64,000 nt of DNA from CAVVIO01 sp963748095 (lineage in GTDB: Bacteria > Bacteroidota > Bacteroidia > Bacteroidales > UBA10428), in the NCBI GenBank assembly GCA_963748095.1, contig CAVVIO010000099.1, positions 47,905 through 111,904 on the forward strand, written 5' to 3'. Shown piece by piece: positions 53,568-62,477 of this stretch (positions within the stretch are counted from its first letter, which is position 1; each line of letters begins with the position of its first letter). The notes under the pieces were generated by a model. That model made no database searches, was not told where the DNA came from, and saw only the letters and a list, made by a program, of their open reading frames with translations. Both the position numbers and the translations under genes were made by a program.

Positions 53568-53712
53568 AACACACCCCTAGCCCCTCTCATAGAGGGGAAC
53601 AGGGCGTGCAAGTCTGAAAAGTCGCAGATTTATGGGAGTTGGATACACTAATCAAAGAATTTTTCCCGCCTTTGGCGGTAATTGTTGAACCATGTCCTAA
53701 AATCCAACTAAT
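53568..53712 (+). repeat. Dispersed long repeat, copy E (145 bp)
   Basis: Same length and order of modules as copy C: AACACACCCCTAGCCCC, CTCATAGAGGGGAA, AAAAGTCGCAGATTTA, GGAGTTGGATA, CCGCCTTTGGCGG, AAAATCCAACTAAT. Differences are scattered single bases. Confidence 0.88.
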
Positions 53713-53750
53713 AAAAGACAATTTGTCTTCCCCTGCCATTAATTTGTATT

Positions 53751-53820
53751 GAATGACAGTCATTCCCCTCTGAGAGAGAGCCTGTCCCGCTAAAAGCGGG
53801 AGGCCGGGAGGTGTGTAAAT
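53751..53820 (-). repeat. Inverted terminus F with inserted hairpin
   Basis: GAATGACAG, CCCCTCTGAGAGAG and GGCCGGGAGGTGTGT match termini B and D; a small hairpin CCCGCTAAAAGCGGG is inserted between them, as in copy A. Confidence 0.65.
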
Positions 53821-54030
53821 ATCCCACCCCTATAAATTCAAAACAAATAACCCGACACCAAAACCCGGCCCCAACCCACCATTTCCGTTTTACCTCATCA
53901 CAAAAAGCATCCACATACTATAAACAAGCTCCTGCAAAATTTCAGGTTTTTACTGTATCTTTAAAATCATTAATGTGCGGCAATATCGTACAGCGATACC
54001 TTAAGATCAAAACCTTAAAGCAAAAAAAAC

Positions 54031-55609
54031 ATGGTCAGCAGAAGAATCTTCCTGAAAAGAACGGGACTCAGCACCGCCGGACTGGGCATCATGGCTTCCT
54101 TCCCCGGAATGCTGTTAAAAGGTCCCGGATACATCGTTCCCTTTGTAATGCCCCGCAGCACTCCCGAAAAACAGGGCATTGCCTCGGCAGATATTCTCAA
54201 ATTCATCGATGCCGCCAACCACAGCGGACAGGAATTTCACGGGCTTATGATCACCCGCCACGGCCACGTGGTTACCGAAGGCTGGTGGTGGCCCTACTCC
54301 TCCGAACACCGGATGCAGCTCTACTCCGCCAGTAAAAGCTTTACCGGCACGGCCATCGGCTTTGCCGCGAGCGAGGGACTGCTGTCCGTGGACGATCCCG
54401 GTGATAAAGTTCTTCCCCGGTGACCGACCCTCTGTAATAAGCAACAACCTGGCGGCACTGAAGGTAAAACACCTGCTTACCATGTCGGTGGGACACGAGA
54501 AAGATGCCATCCGCATTATCGAGGAATCCCCGGAAGGGGTACGGTGGGAAAAGACCTTCCTGGCCATTCCCGTGGTGTACGAACCCGGCAGCCGGTTCCT
54601 CTACAACTCGGGCGCCAGCTACATGCTGAGTTCCATCATTAAACAGGTAACCGGCATATCGGAACATGAATTCCTGCATCCGCGGCTGTACGAACCGCTC
54701 GACATTGCCGATGCCACCTGGACGGAAAATGCCGAGGGCGTGAACATGGGCGCTTCCCACCTGCGCCTGCGTACCGAGAACCTGGCAAAGCTGGGACAGC
54801 TCTACCTGCAGAAAGGCCGCTGGAACGGCCACCAGGTGCTCAGCGAACAGTGGGTAAAGGAAGCTTCGGCCAAACAAATAAACAACGGCAACAACGACAG
54901 CAGCTGGGGATACGGCTACGGCTACCAGTTCTGGATGAACCCTCCGGGAGGATTCCGTGCCGACGGCGCCTTCGGACAGTACAGCATGGTATTTCCCGAT
55001 AAGGATGCCGTGGTGACCATCAACAGCGAAAGCATGGAAATGCAAACCACCATGCAACTGGTATGGGACAAGCTGTATCCCGTGATGCAGGATGCCCCGC
55101 TGCCCGAAAATCCTGCCGCACACGATGAACTGTTGAAAGGCCTGAAAGGCCTCAGCTACATTCCCCCGCAAGGGGCCACCCATTCTGCCACCGCCACAAA
55201 GATCTCCGGCAAAGAATTCGTGCTCGACGATAATCCATTCAATGCACACTCCGTATCCTTCCAATTTACCGGCGACAAATGTCTCTTCACACTGAAGGAA
55301 GACGGTAGATCCGATATTACCATTACCAACGGCATAAACCACTGGATACGGGAAGGCAACGAAAAGCCGCGGCCCCACTCCCTGTTCTCGCTGCGCCGCA
55401 TCGACTTCGACTCCATTGTGGCCGCCAGTGCCACCTGGCAGGACGAAAAAACCCTGCTGCTCACCTGGCGCTATATCGAAACGGTACACGGCGACAGCCT
55501 TGCCTGCACCTTCGATGACGACAAACTGACTATTAAATTCCTTTTCAGCGTAAACCGCCTGCAGCACAAACCGGACGACCGGGAGGCGGTGAGGGGGAGG
55601 ATGAGTTGA
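54031..55609 (+). pseudogene. Beta-lactamase-family serine hydrolase, interrupted by one +1 frameshift
   Basis: Two overlapping frames together encode about 525 residues of a class C-like serine hydrolase. The first carries a twin-arginine signal (SRRIFLKRTGLSTAGLG) and the nucleophile motif SASK (YSASKSFTG); it stops shortly after SVDDPGDK. The second gives the expected continuation VIKFFPGDRPS, then the YxN motif in FLYNSGASYML and GYGYQFWMNP. Removing one base at the C3G2 run (54397-54401) restores the frame as DDPVIKFFPGD. The gene is clearly richer in G and C than its neighbours, which suggests recent acquisition. Expected location: periplasm; substrate unknown. Confidence 0.85.
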
Positions 55610-55961
55610 GAGGAGAGAAGTGAAGATGTTGATGCCTGAAAAGCGTTGACCGTTTTTATTCACAAAATAATTGATTTTAAAGGTGTTCATGAGTCGCTTC
55701 GCTTGTTCACAGTCTGGCCATCCCCCTTGTTCTGCCGGGCCTGCGCGCTTGTTCTAACAAGATATTGCTAAAATGTTCGCAGGATATTCAATTGGAAAAA
55801 TGATTTATCCGGATAGTACTATACAATTGAACAGGCACAGATGTCAGGGATCATTCTTACCTCACGAAATGGAGTCAAATATATTTTCTAAATTTGAAAA
55901 TTCAGAAGGGGATTTTTTACTAATGCTGAACCAATTTAATGCTCAACCAATAAATCATACT
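55610..55961. other. 350-base gap before the putative glycoside hydrolase
   Basis: No supported gene, although the hydrolase frame stays open for 63 codons upstream of the chosen start. It contains copy 1 (55791-55830) of a 40-bp repeat that recurs behind the hydrolase gene. Confidence 0.5.
55791..55830 (+). repeat. 40-bp imperfect direct repeat, copy 1
   Basis: ATTGGAAAAATGATTTATCC followed by GGATAGTACTATACAATTGA; 37 of 40 bases match 58859-58898. The pair brackets the glycoside hydrolase gene. Confidence 0.75.
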
Positions 55962-58598
55962 ATGAATAAACCCGGTTTCAAAAAAACTTTCCTGGTGATA
56001 TGGATTTTATTAACCATAAAAATTGCTGTCTTTGCGGCCGGTCAACCACCTGTTATTTCAATTATTACAGACAAACACGTTGGAAGCCCGGTTGAGCATG
56101 GTCTCGCATCATTGACCGCCAGTCTGGATAAACAAAAAATTTCCTGGGAGAAAACAGGTTCCATCGCAACTGCCAAAGGTAAAACTCTATTGGTCGTGGG
56201 GCTATTCAGCGGAGACGGGACAGCTGCAAAGCTTGCCCGGAGTTCAAGCCAATCCATCCTGTCAGGAGCCGAATCATTATCCATCTGGAATACAGTTTAT
56301 CATAAAAAAAAGGTTTGGGTAATTAACGGATCCGACGATCGTGGTGTAATGTACGGTTTGTTCGATGTTGCCGAACGTATTGACTGGACTGCCGACCCAA
56401 CTGATCCGTTGAGCGGGATGACTTCCATGACAGAAAAACCGGAAGTCAGTGTCCGTGCCGTTTCCATATATACCATGAACCGGGCGTATTGGGAAAGCAG
56501 GTTTTACAATGAAGATTACTGGACAGCCTATATGGATATGCTTGCAAAAAACAGGTTCAACACACTGGTTGTAATTTTTGGTTACGAAAACGGCGGATTT
56601 CTTGCTCCATGCTATCCTTATTTTTTTAATGTTGACGGATACCCCGGGGTAAAAATGGGTAACATAACAGCCGCCGAACAAAAGAAAAATTTAAATGCGC
56701 TTAATCGTATGATCGAAATGGCCCATGAAAGGGGCATTAAATTTAAGGTAGGCATTTGGGACCATATCTATCGCGGGGGTGTTCAGGCCGGCGGTTTATC
56801 GAAAGAAGAACTGGCTACTTACGATACTAACCACCTGGTAAAAGGTGTAAATGCCGAAAATTTATCAGACTATACCAAAGCAGCTTTAACTAAGTTCATG
56901 CAAAAGGTGCCCGGCCTGGATGGTATTCAATTCCGGATGCACAATGAGTCAGGATTGAAAAGAGGGAAAGAGATGGAAAAATTCTGGACCGATATTTTTA
57001 ACATGATCCGGAAAACATCTCCCGGATTTCAGATTGATCTACGTGCCAAGGAACTGCCTGAATCTATCATTCAAATAGCCATTGACCTGGGACTTAACTT
57101 TACCATTACCACCAAATACTGGATGGAACAAATGGGACTTCCTTTCCACCCCACACACATAAACCGCGAAGATCAGATGAACCGCCGGCACGGTTACGCC
57201 GATATGCTTCGCTATCCGCAGGAATATAAAATTCACTGGCGATTATGGACAGGGGGTACACAACGCATACTTCTCTGGGGCAGCCCGGAGTATGTCCGGC
57301 GCTTTGTAGTCAGTACACATCTGTACAAAGGTGAAGGTTTTGAAGTAAACGAGCCCCTGGCTACAAAAATGGAGGCACAGCCACACAACAGTCCCCCATT
57401 CAATTTGTTAAACCCTCCCTATGTTTATTACAAATATGAGTTTCAACGGTATTGGCATTTCTTCCAGGTTTTCGGTCGTTTGGGGTATAATCTGAATACG
57501 CCCTCTGAAGTGTGGGACCGGGAATTTGAAAAGCGCTTCGGAAAAGAAGCGGGGAAAGTTGTTGAGGAAGCACTGCACAAAGCAAGTTGGGTATTACCGA
57601 CAATTGTGGCGGCATGTTCGCCTTACAGTAAATTTCCAACCACGCGGGGCTGGCCCGAAAAACAAAGGTACGGAGACCTGCCGGAATATGCTATGGCTGA
57701 GGGCAGCGATATACAGCAGTTCGCCAGTTTCGATACCGAAGCTAAATTGCTTATAGAAGGCGGAGAAACTGCCAAAAGGCTGCCATCTGCTACCAGCAAA
57801 TGGTTTGCACAAACCAGCCGGGAGATTAATGCACTCATCGCTAAAGCAGAAGAACTTTCACCCGGGGATAACAAGGAGTTTTATTCAACAATAACAGATT
57901 TAAAGATACTGTCCGGTTTGGCTTTGTACCATTCATTCAGGATACCTGCTGCTGTCAGCTATCGCATCTATAAACGAACCAACGACCCGCATGCACTCGA
58001 CGATGCAATCGATTATGAAAAGCAAGCCATTGAAGCATGGAAAAAAATAGTGGAAGCTGCCGGGGACGTGTATGCCCCCGATCTGAAGTTTGGAGTACAT
58101 GAGAGTTTTTATATGGGCATTGATCATCACCTTTCGGGACACTGGAAAGACGAACTTGGTTATCTTGAAACGGGACTGGAGAAATTGCAGTCGGAAAGAA
58201 GCACTTTCGGTAAAATTGATGGGCCAGGAACAGCGCCCGTGTACAAGGCTGAAACTGTTAATCCGGAAGACCTGTTCCAGATTCAGCATGAGGCAATAAG
58301 GAGCGCGCCGGTGAATCATGACATCCCTATCAAAGCCAGGATAAAAGCAACTGACGGAATAAAATGGGTAAGGCTCAGGTACCGTTCCGTTAATCAGCAT
58401 CTGGATTACAAAACTTTGCCCATGCAAGCCGAAGAGAGCAGCGATGTATATTCTGTTGATGTGCCGGCAGATCAGATAGATCCGGAATTTGATTTTATGT
58501 ATTTTATCGAAGTAATGGATAATGACAATCATGGTATTATCTATCCCGATCTGGAGAAGGAAACGCCATACATTGTAACTGTATTACAGAGGGAATAG
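55962..58598 (+). CDS. Putative exported glycoside hydrolase (GH67-N-like plus TIM barrel)
   Basis: An 878-residue protein. ATG 55962 gives a good signal peptide (KTFLVIWILLTIKIAVFAAG). The N-terminal domain (about 25-150) resembles the alpha/beta domain that precedes the barrel in GH67, GH20 and related hydrolases. A barrel follows, with YWTAYMDMLAKNRFNTLVV, HERGIKFKVGIWDHIYRG and FRMHNESG, where Asp or Glu residues at strand ends could be catalytic. A helical domain and a C-terminal beta domain (about 780-878) complete it. The substrate is unknown; a plant or algal polysaccharide side chain is possible. No transporter or other carbohydrate gene is adjacent. Confidence 0.65.
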   Translation: MNKPGFKKTFLVIWILLTIKIAVFAAGQPPVISIITDKHVGSPVEHGLASLTASLDKQKISWEKTGSIATAKGKTLLVVGLFSGDGTAAKLARSSSQSILSGAESLSIWNTVYHKKKVWVINGSDDRGVMYGLFDVAERIDWTADPTDPLSGMTSMTEKPEVSVRAVSIYTMNRAYWESRFYNEDYWTAYMDMLAKNRFNTLVVIFGYENGGFLAPCYPYFFNVDGYPGVKMGNITAAEQKKNLNALNRMIEMAHERGIKFKVGIWDHIYRGGVQAGGLSKEELATYDTNHLVKGVNAENLSDYTKAALTKFMQKVPGLDGIQFRMHNESGLKRGKEMEKFWTDIFNMIRKTSPGFQIDLRAKELPESIIQIAIDLGLNFTITTKYWMEQMGLPFHPTHINREDQMNRRHGYADMLRYPQEYKIHWRLWTGGTQRILLWGSPEYVRRFVVSTHLYKGEGFEVNEPLATKMEAQPHNSPPFNLLNPPYVYYKYEFQRYWHFFQVFGRLGYNLNTPSEVWDREFEKRFGKEAGKVVEEALHKASWVLPTIVAACSPYSKFPTTRGWPEKQRYGDLPEYAMAEGSDIQQFASFDTEAKLLIEGGETAKRLPSATSKWFAQTSREINALIAKAEELSPGDNKEFYSTITDLKILSGLALYHSFRIPAAVSYRIYKRTNDPHALDDAIDYEKQAIEAWKKIVEAAGDVYAPDLKFGVHESFYMGIDHHLSGHWKDELGYLETGLEKLQSERSTFGKIDGPGTAPVYKAETVNPEDLFQIQHEAIRSAPVNHDIPIKARIKATDGIKWVRLRYRSVNQHLDYKTLPMQAEESSDVYSVDVPADQIDPEFDFMYFIEVMDNDNHGIIYPDLEKETPYIVTVLQRE

Positions 58599-59125
58599 GT
58601 AAAAGTTCCGTTAGCCGGGTCAGGTGATTCAGGGATTTATAGTGTTTCCCAATAAATATTCACAGTATGTTCAATTGGTATTTTTCATCCCGCCCGCAAA
58701 TGTTAGCTTGTAACCACACCCTAATCTGCAAATCCGAAGCTGATCCGATACCTGCTGACCGGAATAGTTGTTTTTTTCCGCCAAATCTATTACATTTAAA
58801 AAATTAACGATAACCGGAAAAAGAAGAAAGCAGGATAAGGGCACGAAAGCACTAAAAGATTGGAAAAATGATTTATCCGGACAGTATTATACAATTGGAA
58901 AATACATACGGATATGGCATTTATTGTTCGATTGAACTTGTAAAGGCGATATGAACATGTATACAATGCCGATTGTAGAAAATTTTCGGCTGAAACGATA
59001 ACTCACAATTTCGGCTTTTGGGGTTTAAAAAATGCTTTTTTTTTTTTTGCTATGACAACAAGCTTTTACTATTATTGAACTTTTAGAGGTTCCGGCCTAA
59101 TTATATAATTAAAAATTAACTACCT
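58599..59125. other. 530-base gap with a diverged leader repeat
   Basis: No ORF. It contains copy 2 of the 40-bp repeat and a longer stretch (58776-58960) whose modules (TTACATTTA, TTAACG, CACGAAAG, GGCATTTATTGTTC) recur in order at 59866-60035 before the next lipoprotein gene. Confidence 0.5.
58859..58898 (+). repeat. 40-bp imperfect direct repeat, copy 2
   Basis: Differs from 55791-55830 at three positions. It lies within the longer diverged leader repeat upstream of the first lipoprotein gene. Confidence 0.75.
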
Positions 59126-59839
59126 ATGAAAAATTTGACCACTGCAGGATTATTAACAGTTTTGATAACGATGGTATTATTTGGCTGTTCTAAAGAAAAT
59201 GACGATAGTAATAATTCAAAATACCACCCTTTTTTGGTTCCGGGTAAAATATGGTCAGAGGGGGCTTTTATTATTCGCAATAATGAAGAGGTTTTAGAAT
59301 TTGGTCAATTTGATAAAATTGGATCAGATACGATCGTGGAAGGAATTAAATGGAATAAATATTATGTATCTTATGATGAAAGTCCTGCGAATTACCGGTT
59401 ATATGGATTCTTACATGAAGACTCAACAAAAATATATTTCAGGTGGACTGATAGTACCGGTAACTCAATATCGACCAATGGCTTCACAAGACTATTATAT
59501 GATTTCAGCCTTAAAACAGGCGATGAAATTCAATTAGAACCATGGCAGTCAGCCGAATGGCTTCCCTATTTCATCTATAAAGTCGATTCGGTTAAGTATT
59601 TACCTCTTTTTAACAACGAGAAAAGAAAACACATTTTTCTTTCTCCTAAAAACCAATCAGAAGTTTCGGGTTATGTTGTCTGGATAGAGGGAATTGGTTC
59701 AAATCATGGTTTAATGTCGAATGAGAGTATTAATGGCAGAATTGGAGCAGCTACAACGCTTTTATGTTGTAAGGAGAATGGCGTATATATTTTCAAGAAT
59801 ACAACATATGATGCATGTTATTTAGGACCTGATGATTAA
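59126..59839 (+). CDS. Lipoprotein of unknown function
   Basis: A 237-residue protein with a lipobox (MVLFGCSKEN, Cys21). The mature part is beta-rich (YHPFLVPGKIWSEGAF, FRWTDSTGN, VVWIEGIGSNHGLM), a pattern common in Bacteroidota surface lipoproteins with unknown ligands. A pair of adjacent cysteines (LLCCKENG) and a further Cys lie near the C-terminus. No family is recognised. It is the first of two lipoprotein genes with related leaders. Confidence 0.75.
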   Translation: MKNLTTAGLLTVLITMVLFGCSKENDDSNNSKYHPFLVPGKIWSEGAFIIRNNEEVLEFGQFDKIGSDTIVEGIKWNKYYVSYDESPANYRLYGFLHEDSTKIYFRWTDSTGNSISTNGFTRLLYDFSLKTGDEIQLEPWQSAEWLPYFIYKVDSVKYLPLFNNEKRKHIFLSPKNQSEVSGYVVWIEGIGSNHGLMSNESINGRIGAATTLLCCKENGVYIFKNTTYDACYLGPDD

Positions 59840-59865
59840 AAACTGAGGGGTTCGTTCTTTGTTAT

Positions 59866-60035
59866 TTTTTTATCGGAATATCTGTTACATTTAGGACATT
59901 AACGGTAATTGGAAGTTGAGAAAACAGGGAAATGACACGAAAGTATTTAAAAATTATTCCATCAGTACTGCTGTTCAAATAAACAATATATCCTGATATG
60001 ACATTTATTATTCAATAAAAGGTGACCTTGAATCG
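59866..60035 (+). repeat. Diverged leader repeat upstream of the second lipoprotein gene
   Basis: TGTTACATTTAGGACATTAA, then TGACACGAAAGT and GATATGACATTTATTATTC follow the same order and spacing as modules at 58776-58960. Similarity is partial and without coding potential. Confidence 0.45.
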
Positions 60036-60056
60036 CCAATAAAAAAATAAGAGATC

Positions 60057-61880
60057 ATGATACGAATTAAACTTCTGCCGGTTTTTATTTTGATTTTATT
60101 CTTTGGGTGTAAATCCGACCTGTTGAGGAATAAAAAGACTATCACTAAATTTCAAAATTCGGATAAGTTTAAGAATACTATAATAAAAAGCCAGTTCTAT
60201 AAGATTAAAGGAAGTAAGGATAATGCAATTACAACTAAAAAAGGGAATGTATTGATTATTCCGTCAGGTTCCCTGCTTGATAATAAGGGAAAAATTATAG
60301 AAGATTCCATTCAGATTGAGTTTGCAGAAGGAACCGATATTGATGAAATAATTCTTTCAAACTTAATGATTCAGGATTCGGTAAAGGTATATGAATCTTA
60401 TTTATCATTTTTCTTCAATGCAACCCGAAACGGAAAGCAACTGCAAATTAACCCGGAAGATCCCGTTTTCTTTGAGGTTCCGGCTGATAAAAAAGTTAGT
60501 TTATATAAAGGAATCCGTGACAAGCTTGGTAATATGAAATGGAGAAAGGATAAAGATCCGCTGGATTATTTGATTCCTGTTTCACTTGATCTGCTCGATT
60601 TTTATCCTGAAGGATTCGAAAGAGAAGTTGAAAAGGGGTTACCATATAGAAATCATAAAATTGTCACAAAAACATTACTTGACAGTTTATATTATAGTTT
60701 TGCAACAGAAATTGATAAGTCAGGATATTACAACTGGAGCAGCCGGTTATGTGTAATTAATTTCATTACACCTATCCTTCATCTGATTGCACAGGAACCG
60801 TCTCTTCTTGAGGAAATACAATCTGATTCATTAGCTGGCCCGTCAATTTGCGGAATTAATCCTGCATCGATAAAAGCGTTACGCAGTAAGAAGTTCAGGA
60901 ATACTTTAATTTCAACAAGAGAGTTTCAATACCGGCTAAAAACCATATTTGCAACATGCGATAATAAGGTACTTGAGTTATATGTTAATAATTTAAATAA
61001 GAACTTATGGGAAATAGATGATATGGCGGCTAAATATCTTGGCAAAAACAATAAACAATATTCAAAATTTCTTGAGTTTTCATCCTACAAACAAACAACG
61101 GTTAAATTATCAGACAGAAAAGCCAAATTGTTAGCAGAATATTATAAAAAAAGCAAGAAAAAGAATGAGAGGGAACTGCTTAAACTCAAGAAAGAATTTC
61201 TTAAAAAGAAACAAAAGCATGAACAGATTGTGCAACAGAAAAAAGAGGAATACCGGAAATTACTGGAAGAAAGACACGTCTACCGTATGCAGAAGTTTGG
61301 TTTTGAATTGACAAGTTTTGGTTGGTATAATGCAGCCCATGCAATTAAACTAAACGAAGTCAAAAAATTCGATTTAAATATAACTGTAACGAATGGTATT
61401 AGATACGATAGGATTTATTGTTATGTTGTAAACCCGAAAATAAAAAGTATTTTCTCCTATTTATCTGATAATAAAAAGACATTCGACATAGTATATTCCC
61501 AGGATCCTGATTTATTATTATGGAAAAATCAAAAATTTAATGTGATAGGTGTTGGTTATCTAGATAATAAGATCGGATATAAAATTGTGGAAGAAGTTCA
61601 AAAGCCAGTTGTGAATGTTGACTTTGAGCTGGTAAACAGAGATTATAAGTCTTTCAGAAAGGATCTGAAGACGTTTACAAGTGGATACGAACGAGAAAAT
61701 AAAATCCTGGTTGATCTGGATTATCAGGCATTCTTTTACCAGGAGCAGTTAAGGAAAAAAAAAGAAGTTGAGGAGTTTTTGTTTATAAATAAATTAAGAT
61801 CCATTGTTTTTCCATGTTGTGATTGGAATTGGGATCTGGACTCTTATCCTGCTGAATATTATATGAAGCATTTTATATGA
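60057..61880 (+). CDS. Large lipoprotein with ZU5-like N-terminal domain and coiled coil
   Basis: A 607-residue protein with a lipobox (ILFFGCKSD, Cys18). Residues about 60-130 contain KKGNVLIIPSGSLLDNKGK, EDSIQIEFAEG and IILSNLMI, the strand pattern of ZU5-like domains that occur in Bacteroidota surface proteins. A highly charged coiled coil (about 365-415; KKKNERELLKLKKEFLKKK is part) separates it from a C-terminal beta domain. No enzyme motif was found. Probably an outer-membrane lipoprotein; function unknown. It ends at the next block of dispersed repeats. Confidence 0.7.
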   Translation: MIRIKLLPVFILILFFGCKSDLLRNKKTITKFQNSDKFKNTIIKSQFYKIKGSKDNAITTKKGNVLIIPSGSLLDNKGKIIEDSIQIEFAEGTDIDEIILSNLMIQDSVKVYESYLSFFFNATRNGKQLQINPEDPVFFEVPADKKVSLYKGIRDKLGNMKWRKDKDPLDYLIPVSLDLLDFYPEGFEREVEKGLPYRNHKIVTKTLLDSLYYSFATEIDKSGYYNWSSRLCVINFITPILHLIAQEPSLLEEIQSDSLAGPSICGINPASIKALRSKKFRNTLISTREFQYRLKTIFATCDNKVLELYVNNLNKNLWEIDDMAAKYLGKNNKQYSKFLEFSSYKQTTVKLSDRKAKLLAEYYKKSKKKNERELLKLKKEFLKKKQKHEQIVQQKKEEYRKLLEERHVYRMQKFGFELTSFGWYNAAHAIKLNEVKKFDLNITVTNGIRYDRIYCYVVNPKIKSIFSYLSDNKKTFDIVYSQDPDLLLWKNQKFNVIGVGYLDNKIGYKIVEEVQKPVVNVDFELVNRDYKSFRKDLKTFTSGYERENKILVDLDYQAFFYQEQLRKKKEVEEFLFINKLRSIVFPCCDWNWDLDSYPAEYYMKHFI

Positions 61881-62465
61881 TTTACCCTCTGTCGAGGGTG
61901 TCGGGGGTGGTTCTTTCTCTCAACTCTCGCACTAACATTTAAAAAATGCTCACTTAAAAATTATTGTGTTTTTTCATGAAACCACAAGTACACACCCCTA
62001 ACCTACCGCTTTCAGCAGGACAGGTTTTCAATTATAGCAGGTAGCATTTTGAAATAATAAAACATAAAACACACCCCTAGCCCCTCTCAAAGAGGGGAAT
62101 AGGTCGTGCTTTCTATAAAAGTCATAGGTTTTCTGAATGTTGGATACATTAACTAAAGTACCTTCTCCGCCTATGGCGGATCGCAATGACGGTTTGGAGG
62201 TGGTTATTGCTTCTAATGATCTTTTACTCATCTCTCACACTCGCACTCACACTCATATTTCACCCCCTGCGCCCCCGCCGGCGGGGGATAACCTTCTAAT
62301 CAGCTGATAAGTGTTGACTAATATTTGATTTGCGAATCCACCAAAAAAAATAGTCAGGCTCATCATTTCAAAACTGTAAGGCTCATTGGCAAAACCCACT
62401 AAGCCGGTGGACGCAACAACCAAATTTTGTCAAAGAGGATTTTTCCACACACGCTTCTGTTTCAC
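61881..62465. repeat. Repeat block with copies G and H of the dispersed repeat
   Basis: A diverged inverted terminus (CTCTGTCGAGGGTGTCGGGG, 61886-61910), a CTC-rich piece, an insert with AACCTACCGCTTTCAGC, and long copy H (62068-62190: AACACACCCCTAGCCCCTCT, AAAGAGGGGAATAGG, TGTTGGATACATTAACTAAA, TCCGCCTATGGCGGA). A short minus-strand ORF here is made of repeat sequence. The last 200 bases show nothing clear. Confidence 0.7.
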
Positions 62466-62473
62466 TATATTTG
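62466..62473 (+). promoter_or_regulatory. -7 box (TATATTTG) next to the TOTE start codon
   Basis: TATATTTG fits TAnnTTTG but ends only 4 bases before the ATG, which would give a leaderless or nearly leaderless transcript. Without a -33 box this is weak. Confidence 0.3.
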
Positions 62474-62477
62474 TATA

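Larger units (their letters stand above)
53225..54030. other. 800-base repeat-rich intergenic region
   Basis: It contains copies D, E and F of the dispersed repeat and a CTC-rich module between D and E, but no gene between the inverted termini. ORFs visible here are produced by the repeats. The final 200 bases lead into the serine hydrolase. Confidence 0.65.

Noticed and set aside
53811..54335. A 174-codon plus-strand ORF before and over the start of the serine hydrolase
   Set aside because: It reads through repeat and hydrolase sequence in the wrong frame; the result is basic and without homology-like pattern.
54341..55690. A 449-codon open frame on the minus strand
   Set aside because: It is antisense to the serine hydrolase, which has all family motifs. 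The long open frame is a result of the high GC of this gene; its translation has low-complexity V/G/H-rich sequence and no family pattern.
62028..62231. A 67-codon minus-strand ORF
   Set aside because: It is composed of dispersed repeat H (the AGAGGGG and CCGCC hairpins are inside) and would be spurious.
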